The notes beneath the pieces are model-generated. The model was not told the origin of the DNA and ran no database searches. It saw only the letters and a list, made by a program, of their open reading frames with translations. Of a stretch of 64,000 nt of DNA, positions 37,537-46,328 are shown one piece after another. The stretch lies in the NCBI GenBank assembly GCA_017516925.1, contig JAFXAQ010000033.1:1-64000 (forward strand), written 5' to 3'. The DNA is from Oscillospiraceae bacterium. Its GTDB lineage: Bacteria > Bacillota > Clostridia > Oscillospirales > Oscillospiraceae. How positions within the stretch are numbered: the first letter of the stretch is position 1; each line of letters starts with the position of its first letter. The position numbers and the translations under genes were made by a program.

Positions 37537-38209
37537 AATAGACGAAGAGAAATGTAATGGCTGTGGGGCTTGCGCCGAAGCCTGCCACGAAGGTGCCATT
37601 GGCATGATAGACGGAAAAGCAAAGCTTTTGCGGGATGATTACTGCGACGGTCTGGGAGATTGCCTGCCGACGTGTCCCACCGGCGCCATCCGCTTTGTGG
37701 AACGGGAGGCGGCTGCCTATGACGAAGCGGCTGTGAAAGCCAATATGGAAAAGAAAAAAAGCCCATGCCCCTCGGGAGGGTGTCCCGGTGCGGCATCCCA
37801 AGCCATTTTAAGACAGACTGCCCCGGAAAACTATGCCCCCGGTATTTCTCAGCTGCAGAATTTCCCGGTGCAAATCAAGCTGGCTCCCGTGCAGGCGCCT
37901 TACTTTGACGGCGCAAAGCTGCTTGTCGCCGCCGATTGTACCGCCTATGCCTATGCCCGGTTCCACGAGAATTTTATCCGGGGCAAGGTGACCCTGGTGG
38001 GCTGCCCCAAGCTGGACAGCGTGGATTACAGCCAGAAGCTTGCCCAGATTATTCAGAATAACGATATCCAAAGCGTTACCGTTGTCCGTATGGTGGTGCC
38101 CTGCTGCGGCGGTCTGGAATTTGCGGTGAAGCAGGCGCTGCAGCAAAGCGGCAAATTCATTCCCTGGCAGGTGGTGACCGTTGGGATTGACGGCACAATT
38201 ATGGATTGA
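37517..38209 (+). CDS. 4Fe-4S ferredoxin-domain protein
   Basis: 230 residues from ATG 37517, with GGGAGAG inside the upstream gene. Residues 12-50 hold a ferredoxin-like pair (CNGCGACAEAC, then CDGLGDCLPTCP; the second CX2C spacing is altered to CX5CX3C). The remainder, with CPSGGCPG, ADCTAYAY, GCPKLD and CCGGLEF, forms a Cys-rich domain of unknown role. It likely acts as an electron carrier or redox sensor. Upstream of a Crp/Fnr-nitroreductase pair on the same strand. Confidence 0.85.
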   Translation: MKRRIIEIDEEKCNGCGACAEACHEGAIGMIDGKAKLLRDDYCDGLGDCLPTCPTGAIRFVEREAAAYDEAAVKANMEKKKSPCPSGGCPGAASQAILRQTAPENYAPGISQLQNFPVQIKLAPVQAPYFDGAKLLVAADCTAYAYARFHENFIRGKVTLVGCPKLDSVDYSQKLAQIIQNNDIQSVTVVRMVVPCCGGLEFAVKQALQQSGKFIPWQVVTVGIDGTIMD

Positions 38210-38233
38210 AAAACAACAAACCTGTGTTATAAT
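38206..38233 (+). promoter_or_regulatory. Promoter of the Crp/Fnr-nitroreductase pair
   Basis: TTGAAA (38206-38211), 16-base spacer, TATAAT (38228-38233). The -35 overlaps the end of the ferredoxin-domain gene. Confidence 0.7.
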
Positions 38234-38256
38234 AAAGAAAAACAAAGGAGTAGGCT

Positions 38257-38937
38257 ATGGAGCAGTATTTGTTCATCCTGCGAAACAGTCCCTTTTTCCA
38301 GGGGATGACCGAAGACGAAATATTGTCCGTTTTACACTGCGTCAATGCCACAGTGCACCGCAAGAAAAAGGACGAATATATCCTCCGGGTGGGCGACAGC
38401 ACAGAGGCTATGGGACTGGTGCTGCGGGGCTCGGTGCTGTCTGTGCAGGAGGACCTGTGGGGGCACCGTAATATTATGCACCGTATCGGTCCGGGAGAAT
38501 ACTTTGCCGAGTCCTTTGCAGTCACTCCCGGCAGCGTGCTCAATGTAAGCGTGGTGGCGGAAACGGATACGGAAATCATGCTTTTGAATATGCGAAATCT
38601 TTTGCACACCTGTCCCAAGGCTTGCGCCCACCACAACCGGCTGATACGCAACCTGGCCTCGGTGATGGCAAGCCGCATTATGAACCTGAACGAGAAGATT
38701 ACCCATATGGCAAAGCGGAGCACCCGGGAGAAGCTGCTGTCATACCTGTCTGCCGAGTCTATGCGTCAGGGAAAGCTCTCCTTTTCCATTGCCTATGACC
38801 GGCAGCAGCTGGCGGATTACCTCTGTGTGGAGCGGGCTGCTATGTCTGTGGAGCTGAGTAAGCTTCAGAAGGAAGGGTTTCTAAAAACCAACCGGAACCA
38901 CTTTGAACTTTTTGCCGATAGAGGAGAATATTTATGA
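38257..38937 (+). CDS. Crp/Fnr-family regulator
   Basis: 226 residues. Cyclic-nucleotide-binding fold at the N-terminus (VGDSTEAMGLVLRG, GPGEYFAESFAV), then a dimer helix and winged helix with YDRQQLADYLCVERAAMSVELSKL. Unlike Fnr, the N-terminus has no cluster of cysteines, so it is not an Fe-S oxygen sensor; redox or small-ligand sensing remains possible. A four-base overlap with the nitroreductase suggests that gene is its target. Confidence 0.9.
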   Translation: MEQYLFILRNSPFFQGMTEDEILSVLHCVNATVHRKKKDEYILRVGDSTEAMGLVLRGSVLSVQEDLWGHRNIMHRIGPGEYFAESFAVTPGSVLNVSVVAETDTEIMLLNMRNLLHTCPKACAHHNRLIRNLASVMASRIMNLNEKITHMAKRSTREKLLSYLSAESMRQGKLSFSIAYDRQQLADYLCVERAAMSVELSKLQKEGFLKTNRNHFELFADRGEYL

Positions 38938-39461
38938 ATTTTATGGAAATTGCCAAGGCGCGGCAGTCCTGCCGCAGCTATGATGCGGACAGAGCAGTGG
39001 AAGAAGACAAGCTCACTTCCATTTTGGAAGCGGCGCAGCTTTCGCCTTCTGCCTGTAACGGTCAGCCCTACCATTTTACCCTCTGCCGGGGCGAGACCGC
39101 AAAGGCGGTTGCCAAGGCCTGTCAGGGGATGGGTATGAATAAGTTTGCCGGGGATGCCCCGGTGCTGTTGGTGATTTCCGAGGAGTCCTACTGTAAAACG
39201 GCAGCCCTGGGCGCAAAGCTCAAGGGCAATGACTATCGCTCCATTGACATCGGCATTGCCGCTGCCTATATTACCGCTGAAGCAACCGCCCAAGGCTTGG
39301 GAACCTGTATCCTCGGCTGGCTGGACAGCGATAAGATTCAGGGAATTTGCAACCTGAAGGGCGAAGTCCGGCTGGTCATCACCATCGGCTATGCCAAAGC
39401 GGAGGATAAGCTCCGTCCCAAAAAGCGCAAAGAAATTTCGGAGCTGGTAAGCCAATTCTAA
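38934..39461 (+). CDS. Nitroreductase-family flavoprotein
   Basis: 175 residues. FMN-binding features RQSCRSYD at the start, SPSACNGQPY, and the late segment GIAAAYITAEATAQGLGTC with GWLD; size fits short nitroreductases. It likely reduces nitro, quinone or flavin substrates with NAD(P)H. It overlaps the Crp/Fnr gene, pointing to joint expression. Confidence 0.92.
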   Translation: MNFMEIAKARQSCRSYDADRAVEEDKLTSILEAAQLSPSACNGQPYHFTLCRGETAKAVAKACQGMGMNKFAGDAPVLLVISEESYCKTAALGAKLKGNDYRSIDIGIAAAYITAEATAQGLGTCILGWLDSDKIQGICNLKGEVRLVITIGYAKAEDKLRPKKRKEISELVSQF

Positions 39462-39510
39462 CAAAATATAACCTCCGGAATGGTTACCATATAAAAAAGC
39501 AGGTGTGCGT

Positions 39511-40392
39511 ATGGAGCTTTTGCAACTGAAGTATTTTAAAACCGTGGCGGAAAAGGGGAAAATATCCGATGCTGCCCAGGCGCTGTTTATTTCTGCGCCG
39601 GCGCTGAGCACTTCCATTGCCCGGCTGGAGAAGGAGCTGGGGGTAAAGCTGTTTGACCGCAGCAACAACCGGATTGTGCTCAACCGCAACGGACATATCC
39701 TTTTGCGCTATGTAAATCAAGTGTTTACGACGCTGGACTGCGCAAAGACGGAATTGCACCAAAGCGCTATGCTGCAGCAACAGCATATTTCCATTGCCAG
39801 CGTTGCCAGCACCCAATGGGTCGATATGATTACTGCATTCTCTCAGGAGCATCCACATTTCACCCTTTTGTGCACCAGCGTGACCCGGGCAGGCTTGCTC
39901 AACGGGGATTTTTCCGCCCAGTATAGTTTCTTGCTGGCGGCAGAGGATGATGTGCCGGAGATTTACAGTGAAAGGCTGGACAGTGCCCTTTTGTTTGAGG
40001 ATCATCCGGTGGTTATGGTACATAAGGACCATCCCATTGCCGGTCAAAAAGCGGTGGCGCTGGAGCAGCTCCGTGACGAAACCTTGTTTTTGCCTTTGCA
40101 GGATTTTCCCCTGTATGACCATCTGGTAAAGCTGTTTGCCAATTGCGGGATGCCGTTTCCTGCAGGAAATGCCTACTCCCACCTGGCAACCCAGCAAATG
40201 ACTGCCCAAGGGTTGGGTGTTGCCTTTGCCACCTCCCATACTGCACTGGCAAACCCCCAGCAGCTGCGCTACGTGCCCATAGCGGATGCTTACAGTCCCT
40301 GGCGCAATCGGCTATACTGGCGAAAGAACCAGTCGCTTACCCCGGAGGAAGCGTGCTTTCAGAAATTTATTCTAAATTATTATCATCCATAA
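39511..40392 (+). CDS. LysR-family transcriptional regulator
   Basis: 293 residues from ATG 39511. N-terminal winged HTH: QLKYFKTVAEKGKISDAAQALFISAPALSTSIARLEKELGVKLFDR in short, with the core AALFI-like recognition helix; C-terminal substrate-binding lobes. It is followed by an MFS transporter 107 bases away on the same strand, its probable target; the effector is not known. Confidence 0.92.
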   Translation: MELLQLKYFKTVAEKGKISDAAQALFISAPALSTSIARLEKELGVKLFDRSNNRIVLNRNGHILLRYVNQVFTTLDCAKTELHQSAMLQQQHISIASVASTQWVDMITAFSQEHPHFTLLCTSVTRAGLLNGDFSAQYSFLLAAEDDVPEIYSERLDSALLFEDHPVVMVHKDHPIAGQKAVALEQLRDETLFLPLQDFPLYDHLVKLFANCGMPFPAGNAYSHLATQQMTAQGLGVAFATSHTALANPQQLRYVPIADAYSPWRNRLYWRKNQSLTPEEACFQKFILNYYHP

Positions 40393-40443
40393 TTCAAAAC
40401 GCTTGCATAAAGTTTCAGTTATGCAAGCGTAAATTTTTTATAG

Positions 40444-40472
40444 TTGCCAATCCGGTTTTTTGGTGGTATAAC
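40444..40472 (+). promoter_or_regulatory. Promoter of the MFS transporter gene
   Basis: TTGCCA (40444-40449), 17-base spacer, TATAAC (40467-40472), just upstream of the ribosome site TAGGAGA and ATG 40500. Confidence 0.7.
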
Positions 40473-40499
40473 TATGGAAGAATATAGGAGAGATTGTTT

Positions 40500-41771
40500 A
40501 TGCCAACAGAAAAGAAAAAACTGGATTACAAGTGGATAATTCTTGTGCTGTGCGTGATGATGAACTTTGTTTGTCTGGGGTTTTGCAGCAGTAACAAGGG
40601 AATATATCTGGCGGCAATTACCGATGCGCTGGGGATTAAGCGCAGTTTATTTGCTATCAATGACAGTTGCCGTTTTATTGCCTCGGCGGTGGTAAATCTG
40701 TTTTTTGGCGCGTTGATTGTCAAGGTGGGCATCCGCAAAATGACCGGCATTGGGTTTGTCTGTACTGCCTTGGCGATGGTGCTGTATGCGGTGGCGGAAA
40801 ATGTGCTGGTGTTTTATATCGGCGGAACCTTCCTGGGCATCGGGCTCGCCTTTACTACTACCAGTATAACCGGAACCATCGTGCGCCGTTGGTTTCATAA
40901 GGACATTGGCAAATACACAGGGATTGTATTTGCCTCCAACGGCGTTGGCGCAGCGCTGGCTTCCCAGATTGCGTCTCCGATGATTCATCAGGAGGGCAAT
41001 CCCTTCGGTTATCGTCAGGCTTATTGGGTTGTGGTTGCCATTGTGGTGGTTACGGGTATCCTTGTGGTGGCGCTGTTGCGGGAAGAACCCAAGGAAAGCT
41101 TAACTGCATCGGCGGCGGTAAATAGCAAGCGCCGCGGCACGGACTGGTATGGCATCGATTTTTGCGCGGCGAGAAAAAAGACTTACTTTTATCTGGCGGC
41201 AGCAGTGGTGCTGATCAGCGGTGTTTGTCTGCAGGGTATCAGCAGTGTATATATTGCCCATCTGACGGATATCGGTATGCGTCCGGAATTCACCGCAGCC
41301 CTTGCCAGTCTATTCGCATTATTGCTCACCGCATCCAAGCTGCTGGTTGGCTGGATGTATGACCGGTTCGGAATCTCCACGGTTATGGTGGTTTGCCCCC
41401 TTGCGGCAGTAATTGCCCTGGTGCTTTTGGCAATTCTGGGGGCTACGCCCGGCGGAATGGCGCTGGCGGTGCTGTTTGCGGTGCTGTTTGCCGTGTCTAT
41501 GCCCCTGGAAACCCTGGTGATACCGCTGCTGGTGAACGATTTGTTCGGCTCCGTAGCCTTTGACAAAATGCTGGGTATTTTTTCTGCAATCAATTATGTG
41601 GGCTATGCTCTGGGGGCGCCGGTTGCCAACCTGAGCTATGATATTTCCGGCTCGTACAAGTTTGCTCTGCTGCTCAGCAGCGTGTTTATGCTTCTTGGTT
41701 GTCTGGCATTCCGCTTTGTACTCAAAGAGGTAGCCCGGATGAAAATACAACAACAGGTGAAGGAAAATTAA
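40500..41771 (+). CDS. MFS transporter
   Basis: 423 residues from ATG 40500; the TTG two codons upstream is less likely. Twelve predicted membrane helices with a long central loop near 195-215. Pieces such as GIVFASNGVGAALASQIASP and GWMYDRFG fit the OFA/NNP-like major facilitator group. It probably exchanges a small carboxylate or nutrient. The gene after it encodes a class II amidotransferase on the same transcript. Confidence 0.9.
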   Translation: MPTEKKKLDYKWIILVLCVMMNFVCLGFCSSNKGIYLAAITDALGIKRSLFAINDSCRFIASAVVNLFFGALIVKVGIRKMTGIGFVCTALAMVLYAVAENVLVFYIGGTFLGIGLAFTTTSITGTIVRRWFHKDIGKYTGIVFASNGVGAALASQIASPMIHQEGNPFGYRQAYWVVVAIVVVTGILVVALLREEPKESLTASAAVNSKRRGTDWYGIDFCAARKKTYFYLAAAVVLISGVCLQGISSVYIAHLTDIGMRPEFTAALASLFALLLTASKLLVGWMYDRFGISTVMVVCPLAAVIALVLLAILGATPGGMALAVLFAVLFAVSMPLETLVIPLLVNDLFGSVAFDKMLGIFSAINYVGYALGAPVANLSYDISGSYKFALLLSSVFMLLGCLAFRFVLKEVARMKIQQQVKEN

Positions 41772-41773
41772 GT

Positions 41774-42820
41774 ATGTGTAATATTGCAGGCTACGCAGGA
41801 AACAAACAGGCTGCGCCCATTCTTTTGGAGATGCTGCGCAAACAGGAGCTTTATGATGGCGATATGAGTACCGGTGTTGCTACCATCCATGAGGGTAAGC
41901 TGTACTACCAGAAAGTCGTGGGCAACGTAGATAACTTCATCAAGAATGTGGACCTTTCGCTGTTGCCCGGTACCATTGGTATTGCCCATACCCGCCCCGG
42001 CGGTGCCGAAAACGGCATTGCGCCCCATCCGTTTATTTCTATGGATAAGCGGACTGCGCTGATCACCAATGGCACGACGCCTGCAACAACGTACTGCTCC
42101 AAGTGGGATGAGGGCGTAGACCTGTTGGACCGGAACGGATATGTTTTTATCCACCAGAATTCCAATAAATCCGGAAGAAGCCCAAAGCTGTCCCGGAACG
42201 GTCATTATGCCAATCCTGCAGAGGCGCGGGTGCATCTGGCGGACTATTATATGAAGCAGGGCAAAACACCCACCCAGGCGCTGGCGCTGACTTGCCCCTG
42301 GATGTACTCCGATAACGTAACGGTGATGATTACCGAAAATGCCCCGGACCAGATTAATTTGCTGCGTACCACCCGTCCCATGGTCTGCGTAATGGAAAAG
42401 GACGAAACCTATATTGCCACCACACGCTTTGCTTTGCCGGAGGAGCTGACGGTGGAAGCCTTTGACTTGCCGCTGTTCTATGCCATTGCGGTCAAGTGTG
42501 ACGGCATTACCGTGACCAAGGACCGAATGAATGCAGAGCCGGTTATGGAAATGACCCCCTATACCTATGCCGAAAGCTACAAGCGCATCGAAGCGCTTTT
42601 GAAGTCTGAGAAAGCGCCGCTGTACTTTGACCAATTGGAGTTTGCCATCGGCGATATGCGGGACCTGTGGCCGGATAACCACACCTGTGTCCAGCATGCA
42701 CGGCTGGTGTATGACCTTTTGTGGCAGTTTGACCGGGAGGGCAGGCTGAAACGGGAAATCCGTGTGCAGGAACGTCCGGACGGAACACGCCGCCGCTACT
42801 ATATGTGGCTGGAAGATTAA
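41774..42820 (+). CDS. Stand-alone class II glutamine amidotransferase
   Basis: 348 residues from ATG 41774. Met is followed by the N-terminal nucleophile Cys (MCNIAGYAG). Also seen: GIAHTRPGG, NGIAPHPF and LITNGTT, equivalents of the GlmS/PurF glutaminase pocket. The C-terminal 130 residues are not an SIS, PRTase or asparagine synthetase domain that I can recognise. It would release ammonia from glutamine for an acceptor that is not in this polypeptide. Three bases after the MFS gene, so co-transcribed. Confidence 0.8.
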   Translation: MCNIAGYAGNKQAAPILLEMLRKQELYDGDMSTGVATIHEGKLYYQKVVGNVDNFIKNVDLSLLPGTIGIAHTRPGGAENGIAPHPFISMDKRTALITNGTTPATTYCSKWDEGVDLLDRNGYVFIHQNSNKSGRSPKLSRNGHYANPAEARVHLADYYMKQGKTPTQALALTCPWMYSDNVTVMITENAPDQINLLRTTRPMVCVMEKDETYIATTRFALPEELTVEAFDLPLFYAIAVKCDGITVTKDRMNAEPVMEMTPYTYAESYKRIEALLKSEKAPLYFDQLEFAIGDMRDLWPDNHTCVQHARLVYDLLWQFDREGRLKREIRVQERPDGTRRRYYMWLED

Positions 42821-42880
42821 AAGACCAGAGGGTCAAAGAACCGCCAAACCGTCAAAACACAGTTATTATAAAGAGTAAAA

Positions 42881-42937
42881 AAGGCTCCCTTGTGTAAAGG
42901 GAGCTGGCAAAAATCTTTGATTTTTGACTGAGGGATT
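42881..42937. repeat. Double-hairpin repeat (GGCTCCCT type), copy 1
   Basis: First hairpin 42884-42891 with 42897-42904 (GCTCCCTT and AAGGGAGC). Second is 42908-42914 with 42920-42926. A conserved ACTGAGGGA end follows. It matches the copy at 45551 in plan. The rest of the 300-base gap (42821-43080) holds an imperfect hairpin near 42983-43022 and no gene. Confidence 0.72.
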
Positions 42938-43080
42938 GTAAAAACTGCTTGCTGCGCAAGGTGTTTTGACTTACTGCACAACTCGGACCTTACCGTACCT
43001 ATGTACGCCTACAGGTTCGAGTTGTTTGTCTTTGGCGCTTCTATGACCTCTGTCAAATTGATAAAATTTTATGAAAACCG

Positions 43081-43120
43081 AACAGGAGGGTTCTCAAGTA
43101 GAACCCTCCTGTTGTGTTTT
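43081..43120. terminator. Terminator after the GH1 gene
   Basis: 14-bp perfect stem (43081-43094 with 43100-43113) with T-runs on the + side. It ends rightward transcripts and may serve the convergent GH1 gene. Confidence 0.75.
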
Positions 43121-44473
43121 TTAGTGTGCTTCAATCCATTCTTTATACCAGTAAGCAGAGTCTTTTAGAATGCGCTCCTGGGTTTCAAAGTCAACATACA
43201 CAAGACCAAACCGATCTGCATAGCCGCAGATCCACTCAAAGTTATCCATAAGCGACCAGTGGAAGTAGCCATCCACCGGCACGCCGTCGTCGGTGGCTTT
43301 TTCCAACTCCAGCAAATATCTGTGCAGGAAATCAATGCGGTTGGGGTCGTGAACCTTGCCGTCCAGAGAAACGGTGTCATGACAGGACATACCGTTTTCT
43401 GTAATGTAAATGGGAACACCGTACCGTTCATACAGGAACCTTGGACCCCAGCGCAAAGCCTCAGGAGTCACCGGCCACTGAATGGCAGTCTTGGGAAAGC
43501 CGGGCTTGCGGGGAACGAATACAGGCTCGCCGTCTTCGCCTGCCATAACCTCCTTGCCGTTGTAGACGTTCTGACCGTAGAAGTCAATGGGCTGGCTGAT
43601 CAGCTTCATATCTTCCTCGGTAATTTCGGGGAGACATTCCTTGTACATCTCCAAACCGTCCTCCGGGTAGCGACCTAAGAACACAGGGTCACACCACCAG
43701 GAAATACTCCACAGGAAATTGCCGTTATTCAAAGGCGGACAGGCAAAGAACGCTTTACGCGTGGCGGCAATGTCCTCGGGGGATTCTGTTTTGGGGTAGA
43801 GAGAAGAACCGGTGGGTGCATAGCCGATTTTAATGGGCTGCTTAGCATTTGCCCGCATCGCAATGACCGCCGCGCCGTGGGCTTTCAAAACATTGTGGCA
43901 AATCTGAAGGATTTCTTTGCGAGACACCTTTAAGCCGGGGGCATCAAGACCTGTATAGTATCCCAGTCCCACAAAGCACTGGGGCTCGTTAAAGGTAATG
44001 AAGTTCTTAACCCGGTCAGAGTACAGCTCTACCACCTTTGCGGCATAGTCGGCAAACCACTGTATGCTGTCGTCGTTGAGCCAGCCGCCCTTCTTCTGCA
44101 GCTCGTAGGGGTAATCCCAGTGGAACAGAGTCACATAAGGCTCAATGCCGTTTTCCAGCAGCAGGTCAAACAGGTCGGAATAGAACTTGACGCCCTTTTC
44201 GTTAATCTCGTCCACACCGTTGGGGAAAATACGTGACCAGCAGATAGACAGACGGTAGGCGCGAATGCCCATTTCCTTCATCAGCTTGACATCCTCACGG
44301 AATCTGTGATAATGGTCGCAGGCAACATCGCCGGTAGAATTATCCTTTATGTGCTTGGGCTCGTGGGTAAACACATCCCACACGCTCAGACCTTTGCCGT
44401 CCTCATTCCAGGCGCCCTCGATCTGATAGGCGCTGGTGGAAACACCCCAGACAAAATCCTTCTGAAATGCCAT
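43121..44473 (-). CDS. GH1 beta-glucosidase
   Basis: 450 residues, usual size. N-terminal FVWGVSTSAYQIEGAW signature, catalytic acid/base Glu about 163 in TFNEPQ and nucleophile Glu about 359 in YITENG. It hydrolyses beta-glucosides and possibly other beta-glycosides in the cytosol; GGAGGAG precedes the ATG at 44473. The neutral 6-phospho pocket residues are not clear, so a phospho-beta-glucosidase role is not supported. A cre-like site lies upstream. Confidence 0.95.
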   Translation of the reverse strand: MAFQKDFVWGVSTSAYQIEGAWNEDGKGLSVWDVFTHEPKHIKDNSTGDVACDHYHRFREDVKLMKEMGIRAYRLSICWSRIFPNGVDEINEKGVKFYSDLFDLLLENGIEPYVTLFHWDYPYELQKKGGWLNDDSIQWFADYAAKVVELYSDRVKNFITFNEPQCFVGLGYYTGLDAPGLKVSRKEILQICHNVLKAHGAAVIAMRANAKQPIKIGYAPTGSSLYPKTESPEDIAATRKAFFACPPLNNGNFLWSISWWCDPVFLGRYPEDGLEMYKECLPEITEEDMKLISQPIDFYGQNVYNGKEVMAGEDGEPVFVPRKPGFPKTAIQWPVTPEALRWGPRFLYERYGVPIYITENGMSCHDTVSLDGKVHDPNRIDFLHRYLLELEKATDDGVPVDGYFHWSLMDNFEWICGYADRFGLVYVDFETQERILKDSAYWYKEWIEAH

Positions 44474-44495
44474 AATAATCTCCTCCTGTTTTCAC

Positions 44496-44510
44496 AGAAA
44501 ACGCTTCTAG
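44496..44510 (-). promoter_or_regulatory. cre-like catabolite control site before GH1
   Basis: On the minus strand CTAGAAGCGTTTTCT matches the CcpA consensus WTGNAANCGNWNNCW except at two positions. It is 23 bases upstream of the GH1 start, where binding would block the promoter or initiation. Confidence 0.45.
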
Positions 44511-44571
44511 TGATAGCATAGCACGAAACTTGGAATTGTCAAGCAAAGTGTTGGAGTACGCAAGCAAAAAT

Positions 44572-44600
44572 TTGCAATGGATTTGTTTCTGTGCTATACT
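44572..44600 (+). promoter_or_regulatory. Promoter of the rhodanese lipoprotein gene
   Basis: TTGCAA (44572-44577), 17-base spacer, TATACT (44595-44600). AGAGGTG lies just upstream of ATG 44622. Confidence 0.7.
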
Positions 44601-44621
44601 AAACAAAAGAGGTGAACTACT

Positions 44622-45008
44622 ATGAAAAAGCTAATTTTACTGTTTTTTGTAATGCTTTTTTTGACCGCCTGCGGGCAAACTGAGGAAAACAGACAGGAGG
44701 CTACCTATATGAATATCACAGCAGCTGAGGCGAAGGAAATAATGGACAGGCAGAAAGACTATATTATTCTGGATACCCGCACACAGGCGGAGTATGAGGA
44801 GGGACATATCCCCGGCGCCATCGTCATTTCTCACGATGAGGTTTTGGAAAAGGCAGAAAGTGTGCTGACAGATAAAAACCAACTGATTTTGGTCTATTGC
44901 CGCAGCGGACGACGCAGCAAGCTGGCAGCAGAAGACCTGGTAAAGCTAGGCTATACCAACATCAAAGAATTCGGCGGCATCATCGATTGGCCCTATGAGG
45001 TAGAGTGA
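44622..45008 (+). CDS. Rhodanese-domain lipoprotein
   Basis: 128 residues. Lipoprotein signal peptide with LTAC lipobox (Cys 17). The rhodanese domain covers about 30-128 with the active-site loop CRSGRRSK. It would be a membrane-anchored, extracytoplasmic sulfurtransferase or thiol-carrying protein. Its stop and the GNAT start overlap (TGATG), so expression is coupled. Confidence 0.92.
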   Translation: MKKLILLFFVMLFLTACGQTEENRQEATYMNITAAEAKEIMDRQKDYIILDTRTQAEYEEGHIPGAIVISHDEVLEKAESVLTDKNQLILVYCRSGRRSKLAAEDLVKLGYTNIKEFGGIIDWPYEVE

Positions 45009-45541
45009 TGTTAGAAACAAAAAGATTGATACTCCGTCCGTGGCAGGAAACGGATGCACAGAGCCTTTATGAATATGCAAAAGACCCGGATGTAGGACCT
45101 CCGGCGGGTTGGCCGCCTCATACAAGCGCAGAAAACAGCCGTGAGCTTATCCGCAATGTGCTGTCTGCGCCGGAAACCTATGCCGTGTGTTTGAACGGAA
45201 AAGCTATCGGCAGTGTGGGACTGAAGCTGAAAGGCTACACCGATATGACCCACCGGGAGGACGAGTGCGAGCTAGGCTACTGGATTGGTAAGCCTTTCTG
45301 GGGTCAGGGCCTGATACCGGAAGCCTGCCGGGAACTGCTAAAATATGCTTTTACAGAATTAAAAATGCGGGCAGTGTGGTGCGGTTATTACGAGGGGAAC
45401 GAAAAATCCCGCCGTGTGCAGGAAAAACTGGGCTTTATCTACCACCACACCACCCAGAATGTGGATGTGCCGTTACTAAACGAAATCCGCACCGGTCACA
45501 CATCCTTGCTTACAAAAGAACATTGGGAGAAAATCCAATAA
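45008..45541 (+). CDS. GNAT-family N-acetyltransferase
   Basis: 177 residues from ATG 45008. RimJ/RimL-like: [11 protein letters not shown] start, [17 protein letters not shown] acetyl-CoA pyrophosphate loop, and [21 protein letters not shown]. It acetylates an N-terminal or small-molecule amine; the substrate is unknown. Confidence 0.92.
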   Translation: MLETKRLILRPWQETDAQSLYEYAKDPDVGPPAGWPPHTSAENSRELIRNVLSAPETYAVCLNGKAIGSVGLKLKGYTDMTHREDECELGYWIGKPFWGQGLIPEACRELLKYAFTELKMRAVWCGYYEGNEKSRRVQEKLGFIYHHTTQNVDVPLLNEIRTGHTSLLTKEHWEKIQ

Positions 45542-45550
45542 GCGCAATAA

Positions 45551-45608
45551 AGGCCCCCTCTGACGAGGGGGCTGGATTTTTGCGCAGCAAAAAGACTGGG
45601 GGAGAGAA
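45551..45608. repeat. Double-hairpin repeat (GGCTCCCT type), copy 2
   Basis: Hairpin 45553-45560 with 45565-45572 (GCCCCCTC and GAGGGGGC), then 45576-45582 with 45587-45593 (TTTTTGC and GCAAAAA) and GACTGGGGGAG. Equivalent to 42881-42937. It also sits where both convergent transcripts should end. Confidence 0.72.
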
Positions 45609-45612
45609 AGGC

Positions 45613-46191
45613 TTATTTGATGGCTTGTTTGAACAAACCGTGACGGTTGCAGTAGTAATACACATAGCCTCTGCCACGTAGCTGTAGTCTGGTTTCTGCA
45701 TTGCCCTCCGGGTAGAATTTCACCATTTGCAGCCGGTCCGCGGTGACATAGGCGGCGAAGGAAATATAGTGCTGCTTGGTCATTGGGTGGGAGATAGAGA
45801 GGAAATGCTCATCTTCCACTTTTTCAATAGTGACATCCTCGGCTTCTTCCGCCTCCAGTGCAGGCAGGGTGATACCGCAGCAGCAGACTACCGCATCGCC
45901 CATACTGTGCAGCACATTTCCGCAAACGGGACACACATAGAATTTCGACTTGAGCATATTGGCAGAAATGTTTTTGTTGATAATGTGCTCTCCATTCATC
46001 AGTTCAATCACAGAAATGCCCAATGCCTGCGCCAACGGCTGCAGCAGGGAAATGTCCGGCAGACCTTTTGCGGTTTCCCATTTGGAGATGGTCTTGCTAC
46101 TGACGCCGATTTTTTCGGCAAGCTCAGCTTGCGTCAAATGGCAGCCTTCCCGCAGTTGCCGGATGGTAGCGCCTGTCACATAAGTATTCAT
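45613..46191 (-). CDS. XRE regulator fused to a superoxide-reductase-like domain
   Basis: 192 residues from ATG 46191. N-terminal HTH about 1-65 with IRQLREGCHLTQAELAEKIGVSSKTISKWETAKG (short core LTQAELAEKIGVSSKTISKW). After a CPVCGN and CCCG zinc-type knuckle (about 85-105), the C-terminal 90 residues resemble the desulfoferrodoxin/neelaredoxin iron site: FLSISHPMTKQHYISF and a final CNRHGLF. The layout suggests a regulator sensing superoxide or iron through an SOR-like centre. It sits convergent to the GNAT gene and divergent from the YeiH permease. Confidence 0.8.
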   Translation of the reverse strand: MNTYVTGATIRQLREGCHLTQAELAEKIGVSSKTISKWETAKGLPDISLLQPLAQALGISVIELMNGEHIINKNISANMLKSKFYVCPVCGNVLHSMGDAVVCCCGITLPALEAEEAEDVTIEKVEDEHFLSISHPMTKQHYISFAAYVTADRLQMVKFYPEGNAETRLQLRGRGYVYYYCNRHGLFKQAIK

Positions 46192-46328
46192 ATTTTCACG
46201 CCCTTTCTGCCGGTAACATACCACAAAAACGCCTGCCGGGCAACCTATGCTCCGTAGACAGATTGGGAGATTGCTTTTTTTGCTTGGATTTGGTAGAATG
46301 TATTGGTAAAACAAAAGGGAGTGTTACT

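Noticed and set aside
42983..43028. T-arm-like AGGTTCGAGTT suggesting a tRNA
   Set aside because: No acceptor, D or anticodon arms can be formed around it.
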